Shown: in pieces, positions 36,227-45,278 of the stretch | Numbering within the stretch: the stretch's first letter is position 1 | Layout: every line of letters begins with the position of its first letter | Source of the DNA: Competibacter_A sp002352125 | GTDB lineage: Bacteria; Pseudomonadota; Gammaproteobacteria; Competibacterales; Competibacteraceae | Assembly (NCBI GenBank): GCA_035441325.1 | Contig: DAOROA010000007.1 | Span: forward strand, 30,366-94,365 | Direction: 5' to 3' | DNA: 64,000 nucleotides | The notes under the pieces: model-generated | The model's input: the letters and a program-made list of their open reading frames with translations, nothing else | Database searches by the model: none | What the model was told of the DNA's origin: nothing | Made by a program: the position numbers and the translations under genes

Positions 36227-36545
36227 AGCGAGGAATGGCGAATGGAAAAAGTTATAAGTAATTATAAAATAAAAAGAATTATTGTCGGCTTTGTTTGGCG
36301 CTCGCGCTGGAAGACTCACTGTTGAAATGGTTGCCATTTTATTGTGACCGTCCACGACGCGGGCTGACAAAAATGGTCAGTGACGGATAAGGCAGGTGGA
36401 CAACGCCCGTCGCCCGGCAATAGGCTGATCCGAAAATGGTGCCTTGCATGGCGTATGATGGGGGCACAGTCGGCTGGTCCGATACCGCCACGCGTTAGCC
36501 TGAGACCATCGATTGAATTGAAGATTGCTCGCCGAGGACACACCA
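36227..36545. other. Divergent upstream region between pilin and coiled-coil gene
   Basis: No gene. The part nearest the pilin promoter (about 36240-36330) is A+T-rich with poly-A/T tracts, as expected for activator binding and DNA bending. The Shine-Dalgarno GAGGA of the rightward gene is at 36534-36538. Confidence 0.45.
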
Positions 36546-37328
36546 ATGGACACCAAGCTGTTAAAAGAGACCATTAAAAAGGAACTGCCCGGCCTATTGC
36601 GGGACGATCCCGCCCTGCGTGCCTATATTCTGGAACTGACCCAGAGCGCATACGCTGGGCGGCAGGAGACCCAGGACCGCTTTTGGGAAGTGCTCGCCGA
36701 ACTGCGCCGCGACCGCGAGGAACAGGCGCGCAAGTGGGAGGAGCACAACCGCAAGTGGGACGAGGACAAGGCGGAGCAGGCGCGCAAGTGGGACGAGCAC
36801 AACCGCAAGTGGGAGGAGCACAACCGCAAGTGGGACGAGGACAAGGCGGAGCAGGCGCGCAAGTGGGAGGCGAATCAGGAAGAACTCCGGCGGCTTCACC
36901 AGGAGATCATGGCTCAGGCGTCCAGACACGACCGGTCTATCGGCGCTTTGGGCGCGCGCTGGGGCATACAGTCCGAGGCGGCGTTCCGCAACGCCTTGGC
37001 GGGGATTCTGGAAAAAAGCTTCGGGGTCGAGGTGGTCAACGTCAACGAATACGATGATCGCGGCGAGGTATTTGGCCGACCCGATCAGGTGGAACTGGAC
37101 GTGATCATCAAAAACGGCCTCTTGCTGATCTGCGAGCTAAAATCTTCCATCGACAAGGCCGGGATGTATATTTTCGAGCGCAAGGCGCGATTTTACGAAA
37201 AACGCCACCAGCGCAAGGCGGACCGGCTGATCGTCATTTCGCCGATGATCGACGCCCGCGCCAGGCGGGTCGCCGAGCAACTGGGGATCGAAACTTTCAG
37301 CGACTCGCTGGATGTGCCAGAACTTTGA
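36546..37328 (+). CDS. DUF3782-like coiled-coil protein with PD-(D/E)XK nuclease-like domain
   Basis: A 260-residue protein. The N-terminal helical part (about 1-60) is followed by a highly regular charged coiled coil of seven-residue units of type R-K-W-(E/D)-E-H-N (about 58-115). The C-terminal domain carries V-E-L-D-V-I-I-K-N-G and C-E-L-K-S-S, the D...ExK pattern of PD-(D/E)XK folds. This resembles the DUF3782 family, whose function is not known. The coiled coil is encoded by a recent DNA duplication (separate entry). It is divergent from the pilin gene and convergent with pilR; no functional link to pili is evident. Confidence 0.75.
   Translation: MDTKLLKETIKKELPGLLRDDPALRAYILELTQSAYAGRQETQDRFWEVLAELRRDREEQARKWEEHNRKWDEDKAEQARKWDEHNRKWEEHNRKWDEDKAEQARKWEANQEELRRLHQEIMAQASRHDRSIGALGARWGIQSEAAFRNALAGILEKSFGVEVVNVNEYDDRGEVFGRPDQVELDVIIKNGLLLICELKSSIDKAGMYIFERKARFYEKRHQRKADRLIVISPMIDARARRVAEQLGIETFSDSLDVPEL
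36729..36868 (+). repeat. 65-base direct duplication inside the coiled-coil gene
   Basis: Positions 36729-36793 and 36804-36868 are identical, offset 75 bases (25 codons), so the reading frame is kept. Within each copy the 21-base units encoding R-K-W-x-x-x-x are themselves repeated. It is in-frame and could expand or contract by slippage or recombination. Confidence 0.85.
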
Positions 37329-37334
37329 TGCCCC

Positions 37335-38774
37335 TTATTCCAATCCCAGCTTTTTCAGCCGGTAGCGCAGCGCGCGAAAGCTGATGCCCAGCTTCTCGGC
37401 GGCGGCGGTTTTGTTGTAGCGGGTCGCTTCCAGAGCCCGCAGGATCGCCGCCTTCTCCAAACCTTCCAGATAACCCTCCAGGTTGTTGACCACGGGTAGC
37501 ATGGGCTGGGTCTTCGGTTCGTCCAGCGGACGGGCGGGAATAGGGGCCGGCGCGACGGATCCCGATCGGATCGGCGTGGGGCTGGGGGAGAGGGGGGCGG
37601 CTAGCGGCGTCGATAGCACACCGGTCGTCGCCGGCAGCAGTAAGTCCTCCGGCTGAATAACTGCGTTTTCGCATAGCGTGAACGCCCGTTCTAGAATGTT
37701 CTCCAATTCCCGCATGTTGCCGGGAAAGGCATAGCGTTGCAGCGCCAGCAACGCCGACGGCGCCAGCTTCGGCGAAGACATTCCGGATTGCCGGCTCAGC
37801 CGGTCGAGCGTTGCCATCGCTAGCTCCGGAATATCTTCCGCATGCTCCCGTAAGCTCGGCATCCGTAGTTCGATCACGTTCAACCGATAAAACAAATCTT
37901 GCCGGAATGCCCCGTTCTGGACCAAAGTCGCCAAGTTTTTATGGCTGGCGCTAAGGATACGCACGTCGGTAGCGACCTCGGCCGATGCGCCGACCGCCCG
38001 TACCGCCCGCTCCTGGATTGCCCGCAACAGCTTGACTTGCATATGCATCGGCAGCTCCGCCACTTCGTCGAGGAATAGCGTACCGCCCTGTGCTGCCTGA
38101 AACAGACCATTTTTGTCGTGGCTAGCGCCGGTGAAGCTGCCTTTTTTGTAGCCGAAAAATTCGCTTTCCATCAATTGCTCGGGAATCGCCCCGCAGTTGA
38201 CCGGCACGAAAGGTTTGTCGGCGCGCGGCCCGGACAGGTGGATCAACCGCGCCGCCAGTTCCTTGCCGGTGCCAGATTCGCCACTGATCAGGATCGGCGC
38301 CTGGCTGCGCGCCAATTTGGTGATCAGCACGCGCACCCCCTCCATAGCGGCCGAGCGCCCCAGCAGCAGGGGCGTGCGACCGTCGCTGGCATCGGTGTCG
38401 CCGTTGTGGTTCAACCGTAATGCTGTCGCCACGATATCGCGTAGCACCGACAGCTCGAACGGTTTGGAGACGAAATCGAACGCGCCCAGCTTCAAAGCTT
38501 CCACCGCGCTTTCGACGTTGCCGTGGGCGGTGATCACCGCCACCGGCAAATTAGGAAAATGTTTCTGGATGTGCGCCACCAGCTCCAGACCGCTACCGTC
38601 CGGCAGGCGCAGATCGGTGATGCAGAAATTGAGCGGCTGACGCTTGAGCAGCGCGCGCGCCTCGCTCAAGGTTTCGGCCGGTAGACAAGTCACCCCCATC
38701 GGCAGCAGGGTCATCTCGATCAGTTCGCGGATATCGGCTTCGTCGTCTACGATCAAGGCGTTGCAGTCGTCCAT
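37335..38774 (-). CDS. pilR: Sigma-54-dependent response regulator PilR
   Basis: NtrC-type activator of the pilin gene, 479 residues. Receiver domain: acidic pair D10-D11, phospho-acceptor D54, K104. AAA+ domain: Walker A G-E-S-G-T-G-K-E at 165-172, the sigma-54 contact loop G-S-F-T-G-A at 212-217 (Ser for the usual Ala), and Walker B G-G-T-L-F-L-D-E at 230-237. A Pro-rich linker leads to a C-terminal Fis-type helix-turn-helix ending R-Y-R-L-K-K-L-G-L-E. Its start overlaps the pilS end by 22 bases. The location near a sigma-54-promoted pilin supports PilR rather than another NtrC-type regulator. Confidence 0.94.
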   Translation of the reverse strand: MDDCNALIVDDEADIRELIEMTLLPMGVTCLPAETLSEARALLKRQPLNFCITDLRLPDGSGLELVAHIQKHFPNLPVAVITAHGNVESAVEALKLGAFDFVSKPFELSVLRDIVATALRLNHNGDTDASDGRTPLLLGRSAAMEGVRVLITKLARSQAPILISGESGTGKELAARLIHLSGPRADKPFVPVNCGAIPEQLMESEFFGYKKGSFTGASHDKNGLFQAAQGGTLFLDEVAELPMHMQVKLLRAIQERAVRAVGASAEVATDVRILSASHKNLATLVQNGAFRQDLFYRLNVIELRMPSLREHAEDIPELAMATLDRLSRQSGMSSPKLAPSALLALQRYAFPGNMRELENILERAFTLCENAVIQPEDLLLPATTGVLSTPLAAPLSPSPTPIRSGSVAPAPIPARPLDEPKTQPMLPVVNNLEGYLEGLEKAAILRALEATRYNKTAAAEKLGISFRALRYRLKKLGLE

Positions 38775-40456
38775 CGATCCATCTCCATTTCTGGGGTCGC
38801 GGGAGCGAAGGTAATGCGAAAACAGCTACCACCTTCGGGAATGGGCAGGTATTGTAGATGGGCGCGGTTGGCCTCGCACAGTTCCCGGGCCAGGTACAAC
38901 CCCAAGCCGGTGCCCTTGGTCCGGGTGGTGAAGAATGGCTCGAACAGTTTTTCGGCGTTTTCCGGCGCCACGCCCGGGCCGGTATCGCGCACTTCCAGAA
39001 ACGGCCGTTCGCGGCCTGGTTCGACGCCGGCGCGTAGCTCGATCTCGGCTGTTTCGCCAGGCCGCGCGCCGTGCTGGCAAGCGTTGACACACAGATTCCA
39101 CAAGACCTGCTGCAACTGGTGCGGGTCGAACAGGATCTCCGTTTCGGCCGGCTCGACGATTTGGTGCCATCCGGGTGGTGTTCCTTCCAGGCCGCGCCGG
39201 AATTCTCGAACGAAAGTGTCCAGCCAGGGCGCCAGTGCCAGCCGCTCCGGTTTCACCCGGTCACGCCGGGCTAGGTCCAGCACGTCGCCGATGATGCGGT
39301 TAGCCCGTTTGACGTTGTCGTGCACGATCTGCCCCAGCCGCCGGTCGCTGGCGCTGGCGCCGGTCGATTCCTGCAAAAGTTGAGCGGCATGGCTGATCGC
39401 TGCCAAGGGGTTGCGGATTTCGTGGGCGATGCCGGCCGTCAACCGGCCTAGCGCCGCCAGTTTAATCTGCCGCAAGCGTTCGGCGACCTGTTCGGAGTCT
39501 TCCAGCAGGATCACCACGTTTCTCGCTTGGCTGCCGCTCAGTCGGGTGAAGCGCGGGATCAATTCTGGACGGTGTTCGGTCGGCCGAAAGGCCGGGATAT
39601 CGACGGCGCCGGCTCGCCATGCCCGTAACCGCTGGTGCAGCGAGAGCGATAAGTCGTGTAGCGGAACCGCCGGTTGGGCGGCTGGGCAGCCGAGCAATTC
39701 GCGAGCGGTGTCGTTCAGCAACTGAACCTGATCGGCGTGATCGACCACCACCACGCCGTTTTGCAGATGGCGGATAATGCCCTGGTTCAGTTCGGCGATC
39801 GCCAGCAATTCCCGGGTGCGCTGGCGGACCAGCGCCTCGCCCCGCCGCGCCCGCTCCGCCAGGGCGTAGCTGAGCCCGGCGGCGATGAACAGCGCGGCGC
39901 CGATGACGCCCAGCCGGACCAGATCGTCGGAGGCGTTGCGCAACGATTCCAGCAGCTTGCCCCAGTCGTCCGGTGCCGATGCGCTATAGGCGTACCAGCG
40001 CGTAATCAGCCAGGAGCCGGCCAGCAGCAGAAAACCCAGGGCGGCGGCGAGCAGGGCCGAACTCAACGGCAGCAGAATGCTGCTGGCGGCGACGGCGGTG
40101 ATCAACAAACTGTTCAGGCTGCTGGCTAGACCGCCCGAAGCGTGAATGATGATGATCAGAGCTATCAGATCGACCAGCATTTGCAAATGCGCTTGCACCA
40201 CCAGCTTCGGTCGCCGCCAGTAACTACCGGCGATGGCGGTCAAGGCCAGCGCCATGTAAACCAGCGCCGTGCCGAGAAACAGCGACGGGTATTGCTTGCC
40301 AAACAGCCTGCTCTGTTCGTCTAGGGCGAATGCCACCAGCAACAGCGCCGCCAGGATCAGCCGGTAGAAATTAGATACCCGGAACACTCGCCACAGGTGA
40401 CGGCGATCCAGAAAACGGTCGGTAGGGAGTCCAGCGAGCGGGTCGGCGATGGTCAT
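38753..40456 (-). CDS. pilS: Sensor histidine kinase PilS
   Basis: Membrane kinase that phosphorylates PilR. The start is taken at ATG 40456, 567 residues; an upstream in-frame extension to 40549 is not needed. Six hydrophobic segments lie between about residues 30 and 200. A PAS-like region follows (about 218-325), then the dimerisation helix with phospho-acceptor H345 in A-G-I-A-H-E-I-R-N-P-L. The ATPase domain has N (L-W-N-L-C-V-N-A), G1 D-T-G-P-G-V-A and G-T-G-L-G-L-Y. In Pseudomonas, PilS senses pilin in the membrane; the same feedback is plausible here. Confidence 0.94.
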   Translation of the reverse strand: MTIADPLAGLPTDRFLDRRHLWRVFRVSNFYRLILAALLLVAFALDEQSRLFGKQYPSLFLGTALVYMALALTAIAGSYWRRPKLVVQAHLQMLVDLIALIIIIHASGGLASSLNSLLITAVAASSILLPLSSALLAAALGFLLLAGSWLITRWYAYSASAPDDWGKLLESLRNASDDLVRLGVIGAALFIAAGLSYALAERARRGEALVRQRTRELLAIAELNQGIIRHLQNGVVVVDHADQVQLLNDTARELLGCPAAQPAVPLHDLSLSLHQRLRAWRAGAVDIPAFRPTEHRPELIPRFTRLSGSQARNVVILLEDSEQVAERLRQIKLAALGRLTAGIAHEIRNPLAAISHAAQLLQESTGASASDRRLGQIVHDNVKRANRIIGDVLDLARRDRVKPERLALAPWLDTFVREFRRGLEGTPPGWHQIVEPAETEILFDPHQLQQVLWNLCVNACQHGARPGETAEIELRAGVEPGRERPFLEVRDTGPGVAPENAEKLFEPFFTTRTKGTGLGLYLARELCEANRAHLQYLPIPEGGSCFRITFAPATPEMEMDRWTTATP

Positions 40457-40624
40457 GTTGGACGGGATGGGAACGCGATTTTTTCGAGAAAGCGATTCAT
40501 CGTATAATTGTAACGATACCGGTGCCGGGATGGGCCGGCCGCGACCCACTTCACGGCAAGCGTGAAGATTGGGGCATTTCGGGGTACAATGACAACCTCA
40601 CTGAAACAGGGGGATGTAATTCGC

Positions 40625-41788
40625 ATGAACCTGCACGAATACCAAGCAAAAGAACTCCTACAGCAATTCGGTGTGGCGATACCCGGCGGCATCAAGGTCA
40701 CTTCCCAGCAGGAGGCGGTCGAGGCGGCAAAACAAGTTAGACCGGGCGGACCGTGGGTGGTCAAAGCCCAGGTTCACGCCGGTGGCCGCGGCAAGGCGGG
40801 CGGCGTCAAGTTCGTCCGCACGATCCAGGACGTCGAAGAAGTTGCGGGACGCTTGCTGGGCTCCACCCTGCACACCCATCAGACCGGTCCTGAAGGGGTA
40901 CCGATTCACGCCCTGCTGATCCAGGACGGCGTGGATATCGCCAAGGAATACTATCTGAGCTGTCTGGTAGATCGCAGCAAGAAGCGCATCATCATCATCG
41001 GATCATCCGAAGGCGGTATGGACATCGAAGAAGTCGCCGCCAAAACGCCCGAAAAGATTCTGACCCTGACCGTCGATCCTGTCGCCGGCGTCCAGCCCTA
41101 CCAGGCCCGCAATCTCGGCTTCAAGATGGGCATGGAAAAACAGCAAGTCGAGCAACTGGTCAAGGTGCTGAACGGCGTTTACAACCTGTTCGTCCAGAAA
41201 GATTGCAGCATGGTCGAGATCAACCCGCTGATCGTGACCGACACCGGCCAGGTCATGGCGCTGGACGCCAAGGTCAGCCTGGACGACAACGCCCTATACC
41301 GGCACAAGGACACCGCCGAACTGCGCGATCCCTCCCAGGAAGACGAGCGCGAGCACATCGCCCACGAGATCGGCCTGAACTACGTCGCCCTGGATGGCAG
41401 CATCGGCTGCATGGTCAATGGCGCCGGCTTGGCGATGGCGACCATGGACGTCATCAAGCTGCACGGCGGCGAGCCGGCCAACTTCCTCGATGTCGGCGGC
41501 GGCGCCACTGCCGACCGCGTGGCCCGCGCCTTCAAGCTGATTTTGTCCTCGTCCAAGGTCAAGGCCATTCTGGTCAATATCTTCGGCGGCATCGTCCGTT
41601 GCGATACCATCGCCGAGGGCATTATTTCTGCGGTCAAGGAGGTCGGTCTCACCTTGCCGGTCGTGGTGCGCCTGCAAGGCACCAACGTGGAAGCTGGCCG
41701 CGAGATGCTGGCCAAATCCGGCATGAACATCATGGCCGCCGACGATCTCACCGACGCCGCCAAGATGGCGGTGGCCGCCGCCAAGTAA
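40625..41788 (+). CDS. sucC: Succinate-CoA ligase [ADP-forming] subunit beta
   Basis: Beta subunit of succinyl-CoA synthetase, which makes ATP or GTP from succinyl-CoA in the TCA cycle. The start ATG at 40625 gives the canonical M-N-L-H-E-Y-Q-A-K-E-L-L and 387 residues. The ATP-grasp domain is followed by the C-terminal CoA-ligase domain with V-N-G-A-G-L-A-M-A-T-M-D, L-D-V-G-G-G-A and N-I-F-G-G-I-V-R-C-D. sucD follows 46 bases downstream. A GGGGGA element precedes the start. Confidence 0.98.
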   Translation: MNLHEYQAKELLQQFGVAIPGGIKVTSQQEAVEAAKQVRPGGPWVVKAQVHAGGRGKAGGVKFVRTIQDVEEVAGRLLGSTLHTHQTGPEGVPIHALLIQDGVDIAKEYYLSCLVDRSKKRIIIIGSSEGGMDIEEVAAKTPEKILTLTVDPVAGVQPYQARNLGFKMGMEKQQVEQLVKVLNGVYNLFVQKDCSMVEINPLIVTDTGQVMALDAKVSLDDNALYRHKDTAELRDPSQEDEREHIAHEIGLNYVALDGSIGCMVNGAGLAMATMDVIKLHGGEPANFLDVGGGATADRVARAFKLILSSSKVKAILVNIFGGIVRCDTIAEGIISAVKEVGLTLPVVVRLQGTNVEAGREMLAKSGMNIMAADDLTDAAKMAVAAAK

Positions 41789-41834
41789 TCCGGCGCGCAT
41801 TCGGTTTCCACGATCCAGAGAGAACGAGACGACC

Positions 41835-42713
41835 ATGAGCATTCTGATCAACAAAGACACCAAGGTCATCTGCCAGGGCTTCACCGGCTCGCAGGGCACT
41901 TTCCACGCCGAGCAGGCCATCGCCTACGGCACCAACTTGGTCGGTGGTATCAGCCCCGGCAAGGGCGGTACCACCCATCTTGGCAAGCCGGTGTTCAACA
42001 CCGTGTACGAGGCGGTGGCGGCCACCGGCGCCGATGCCTCCATGATCTACGTCCCTGCCGCCTTTGCGGGCGACGCCATCCTGGAAGCGGCCGACGCCGG
42101 CATTAAGGTCATCGCCTGCATCACCGAAGGCATTCCGGTCATGGACATGCTAAAGGTGAAGGCGGTATTGACCAACAACTACCCGGACGTCTATCTGATC
42201 GGCCCGAACTGCCCGGGCGTGATCACGCCCGGCGGCTGCAAGATGGGCATCATGCCCGGCCATATCCATCTGCCCGGCAAAATCGGCATCGTCTCCCGCT
42301 CCGGCACCCTGACGTATGAAGCAGTTTATCAGACCACCCAAGCCGGTCTGGGCCAGAGCACTTGCGTTGGCATCGGCGGCGACCCGATCCACGGCATGAG
42401 CTTTGTGGACGTGCTGAAGCTGTTCAAAGACGATCCGCAGACCGAAGGTATCGTGATGGTCGGCGAAATCGGTGGCAGCGCCGAAGAAGAAGGCGCCGAG
42501 TTCATCAAGGCCAACATCAAGAAGCCAGTAGTGGCCTACATCGCCGGCGTCACCGCGCCCCCCGGCAAGCGCATGGGCCACGCCGGCGCCATCATCATGG
42601 GCGGCAAGGGCACGGCGAAGGATAAGTTCGCGGCGCTGGAAGCGGCAGGCGCGAAGATCGTTCGTTCCCCGGCCGACATCGGCGAGGCGATGAAGACGTT
42701 CTTCACCGGTTAG
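41835..42713 (+). CDS. sucD: Succinate-CoA ligase [ADP-forming] subunit alpha
   Basis: Alpha subunit carrying the phosphohistidine. The 292-residue product begins with I-L-I-N-K-D-T-K-V-I-C-Q-G-F-T-G and the CoA-binding Rossmann fold. The active-site histidine is H249 in R-M-G-H-A-G-A-I. The conserved G-P-N-C-P-G-V-I-T-P segment is at about 123-132. Same operon as sucC, terminated at 42743-42776. Confidence 0.98.
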   Translation: MSILINKDTKVICQGFTGSQGTFHAEQAIAYGTNLVGGISPGKGGTTHLGKPVFNTVYEAVAATGADASMIYVPAAFAGDAILEAADAGIKVIACITEGIPVMDMLKVKAVLTNNYPDVYLIGPNCPGVITPGGCKMGIMPGHIHLPGKIGIVSRSGTLTYEAVYQTTQAGLGQSTCVGIGGDPIHGMSFVDVLKLFKDDPQTEGIVMVGEIGGSAEEEGAEFIKANIKKPVVAYIAGVTAPPGKRMGHAGAIIMGGKGTAKDKFAALEAAGAKIVRSPADIGEAMKTFFTG

Positions 42714-42742
42714 CAGCCGGATCGCGATCCATTGCAAATCCA

Positions 42743-42776
42743 ACGAGGGGTGCACGAGCGCCCCTCGTGTCGTTTT
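42743..42776 (+). terminator. Probable terminator after sucCD
   Basis: Eleven-base stem with one G-U pair (ACGAGGGGTGC against GCGCCCCTCGT) followed after four bases by TTTT. The T run is short, so efficiency is uncertain. Confidence 0.65.
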
Positions 42777-42846
42777 CGGGTTCCCAAATAAAATTGATTA
42801 CCGATTTTCGGTTCGTCAAACCGTTCGATGAGGTCGCTATTCGCTC

Positions 42847-44481
42847 GTGAACGCTCCCGCTACCTCTTTCCGGGTCGTCATGGCCCAACTCGACTTTCTG
42901 GTCGGCGATGTCGCCGGCAACGCCGATAAAATTATCGCCGCCGCCGCCGAAGCCCGCGACCGCTTGCGGGCCGATCTGATCGTCTTCCCGGAACTCACTG
43001 TAACCGGTTATCCGCCCGAGGATTTGCTGTTGCGTCCCGGTTTCGTCCGGCAGATGGAACCCGCGTTGCAGCGGCTTTGCAACGAGATCCGGGGTATCAC
43101 CGCCGTGGTCGGTTGTCCCTTGCTGACGCCGGAAGGTTTGCGCAACGCCGCCGTGGTTCTGGGCGATGGCGGGCGGCAGGCGGCGTATTACAAACGCTGG
43201 TTGCCGAATTACAGCGTGTTCGACGAGAAACGCTATTTCGTGCCGGGCGAAGCCCCGGCGGTGGTGACAGTGGCCGGGGTGCGGGTGGGCGTGACCATCT
43301 GCGAGGATGTTTGGTTGCCGGGGCCGGTCGCGCAAGCGGCCGAGGCCGGGGCGCAACTGTTGGTCAATCTCAACGCCTCGCCGTATCACGCCGGCAAGGG
43401 CGGCCAGCGCGTGGACGTGCTGCGCCAACGAGTGCGGGAAGGCCGCATTCCCATCGTTTACGTCAACCTGCTGGGCGGTCAGGACGAACTGGTGTTCGAC
43501 GGCGGTTCGATGGTGGTCGGCGCCGATGAAGCGCTGATCCAACGGGCGCCGTTTTTCGCCGCCGGTTTGTATCCGGTGGATTTTCGGGTTTCCGAGGCCG
43601 GTCTGGCGCCGGTGCCGGGCGAGATCGCCGAAGAGCCGGGGGCAGAGGAGGGCATTTATCGAGCCTTGGTGCTCGGCGTGCGCGATTACGTCGAAAAAAA
43701 CGGTTTTCCGGGCGTGGTGTTGGGCTTGTCTGGCGGCATCGATTCGGCCCTGACACTAGCCATCGCAGTGGACGCTTTGGGTGCGGAACGGGTCGAGGCG
43801 GTCTTGATGCCCTCGCGCTACACTGCCGACATGAGCAACACCGATGCCGAATTGGAAGCCAAGGCGTTGGGCGTCAAGTATCACCTCCTGCCCATCGAGC
43901 CGGCCTTTCAGTCTTTTTTGCACATCCTGCAACCGGTGTTTGCCGGATTGCCGCCAGACATCGCCGAAGAGAATATTCAGGCGCGTTGCCGGGGTGTATT
44001 GCTGATGGCGATTTCCAACAAGACCGGTAAGCTGGTGTTGACCACCGGCAACAAGAGCGAGACGGCGGTCGGTTATTCCACCCTGTACGGCGACATGGCC
44101 GGTGGTTTTGCACCCATCAAGGACGTGCTCAAAACGATGGTTTACCGGCTGGCGGTTTATCGCAATAACCTGTCGCCAGCGATTCCGCAGCGGGTGTTCG
44201 ACCGGCCGCCATCGGCGGAATTGCGCCCGGACCAGACCGATCAGGACAGCTTGCCGCCTTATGACGTGCTGGACGCCATTCTTCACGGTTACGTGGAAGA
44301 AGACCGCTCGGTGGAGGAACTGATTGCGTCCGGTTTCGACCAAGCGACGGTGGAGCGGGTAGCGCGGCTGGTGATCCTGAACGAGTACAAGCGCCGGCAG
44401 GCCGCGCCGGGGGTACGCATCACGCCCCGCGCTTTCGGCCGCGACCGGCGCTATCCGATCACGTCGGGATTCCGGCGCTAG
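42847..44481 (+). CDS. nadE: Glutamine-dependent NAD+ synthetase
   Basis: Two-domain enzyme converting deamido-NAD to NAD with ammonia channelled from glutamine; 544 residues. The N-terminal nitrilase-type glutaminase has the triad E49, K116 and C152 (I-C-E-D-V-W). The C-terminal synthetase has the PP-loop S-G-G-I-D-S at 295-300 and a later T-T-G-N-K-S-E. GTG 42847 is the start that gives the usual short lead into V-V-M-A-Q-L-D-F-L-V-G-D. Its 3' end overlaps suhB by four bases in convergent orientation. Confidence 0.96.
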   Translation: MNAPATSFRVVMAQLDFLVGDVAGNADKIIAAAAEARDRLRADLIVFPELTVTGYPPEDLLLRPGFVRQMEPALQRLCNEIRGITAVVGCPLLTPEGLRNAAVVLGDGGRQAAYYKRWLPNYSVFDEKRYFVPGEAPAVVTVAGVRVGVTICEDVWLPGPVAQAAEAGAQLLVNLNASPYHAGKGGQRVDVLRQRVREGRIPIVYVNLLGGQDELVFDGGSMVVGADEALIQRAPFFAAGLYPVDFRVSEAGLAPVPGEIAEEPGAEEGIYRALVLGVRDYVEKNGFPGVVLGLSGGIDSALTLAIAVDALGAERVEAVLMPSRYTADMSNTDAELEAKALGVKYHLLPIEPAFQSFLHILQPVFAGLPPDIAEENIQARCRGVLLMAISNKTGKLVLTTGNKSETAVGYSTLYGDMAGGFAPIKDVLKTMVYRLAVYRNNLSPAIPQRVFDRPPSAELRPDQTDQDSLPPYDVLDAILHGYVEEDRSVEELIASGFDQATVERVARLVILNEYKRRQAAPGVRITPRAFGRDRRYPITSGFRR

Positions 44482-45278
44482 CGAGCCAGCTCCGGCGTCA
44501 AGTGCGGTTGTATCTCCTGAAGCAGCGATTTGAATGCCTTGGGATTGCCGGCGACGATGTTGCCGGTTTTCATGAAATCGTTGCCGCCGCCGAAATCGCT
44601 GACCAATCCGCCGGCTTCCTGCACCAGCAACGCACCGCCGGCGATATCCCACTCCTTCAAGCCAATCTCCCAAAAAGCGTCCAACCGGCCGGATGCGACG
44701 TAAGCCAAATCCAGCGAAGCCGCGCCGGCCCGGCGAATTTCCGTACACTTGTCGAACAAGGCGCCGAAAATTTTGAGGTAAGCGGGCCGGTGCCGGGGAT
44801 GGCGAAACGGGAAACCGGTGCCCAGCAGGGCATTTTCTAGGGTGTTGATGCTGCTGACCCGAATACGCCGGTCGTTCAGTTGCGCGCTTTCGCCGCGCGA
44901 GGCGGTGAACATCTCCTGTCGCATCGGGTCGTAGACCAGCGCCGCTTCCAGCCGGTTCTTGTGGCGGAAAGCGATCGAGATAGCGAAATGTGGAATACCG
45001 TGCAAGAAATTGGTGGTGCCGTCCAGCGGATCGATGATCCACTGATAGTCGTCCTGGCCCGGCTGCTCGCCGCTTTCCTCGGCCAAAATCCCGTGGTTGG
45101 GATAAGTCTTGCGCAGGGTCTGAATGATATCCCGCTCGGCCTGTAGGTCCGCTTCGCTGACGAAATCGTTGCGCTGTTTGACGGTGACGTTGAGTCGTTC
45201 GAGATGATCGAAATGGCGAAGCAAGATGCGGCCGGCGCTGAGCGCGGCGCGCTGGGCGATGGTCAAGACTGGATTCAT
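44478..45278 (-). CDS. suhB: Inositol-1-monophosphatase family protein SuhB
   Basis: Mg2+-dependent phosphatase; E. coli SuhB also serves in rRNA antitermination. The start ATG at 45278 gives 266 residues beginning M-N-P-V-L-T-I-A-Q-R-A-A. Metal-binding E67-E68, the D83-P-L-D86-G-T-T-N-F motif and the C-terminal W-D-I-A-G-G-A-L-L-V-Q-E-A-G-G are intact. Stands alone, convergent with nadE. Confidence 0.95.
   Translation of the reverse strand: MNPVLTIAQRAALSAGRILLRHFDHLERLNVTVKQRNDFVSEADLQAERDIIQTLRKTYPNHGILAEESGEQPGQDDYQWIIDPLDGTTNFLHGIPHFAISIAFRHKNRLEAALVYDPMRQEMFTASRGESAQLNDRRIRVSSINTLENALLGTGFPFRHPRHRPAYLKIFGALFDKCTEIRRAGAASLDLAYVASGRLDAFWEIGLKEWDIAGGALLVQEAGGLVSDFGGGNDFMKTGNIVAGNPKAFKSLLQEIQPHLTPELAR

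Noticed and set aside
43756..45042. 428-codon minus-strand ORF spanning nadE and suhB
   Set aside because: It crosses two well-identified genes in another phase and has an Arg/His-rich composition without any motif.
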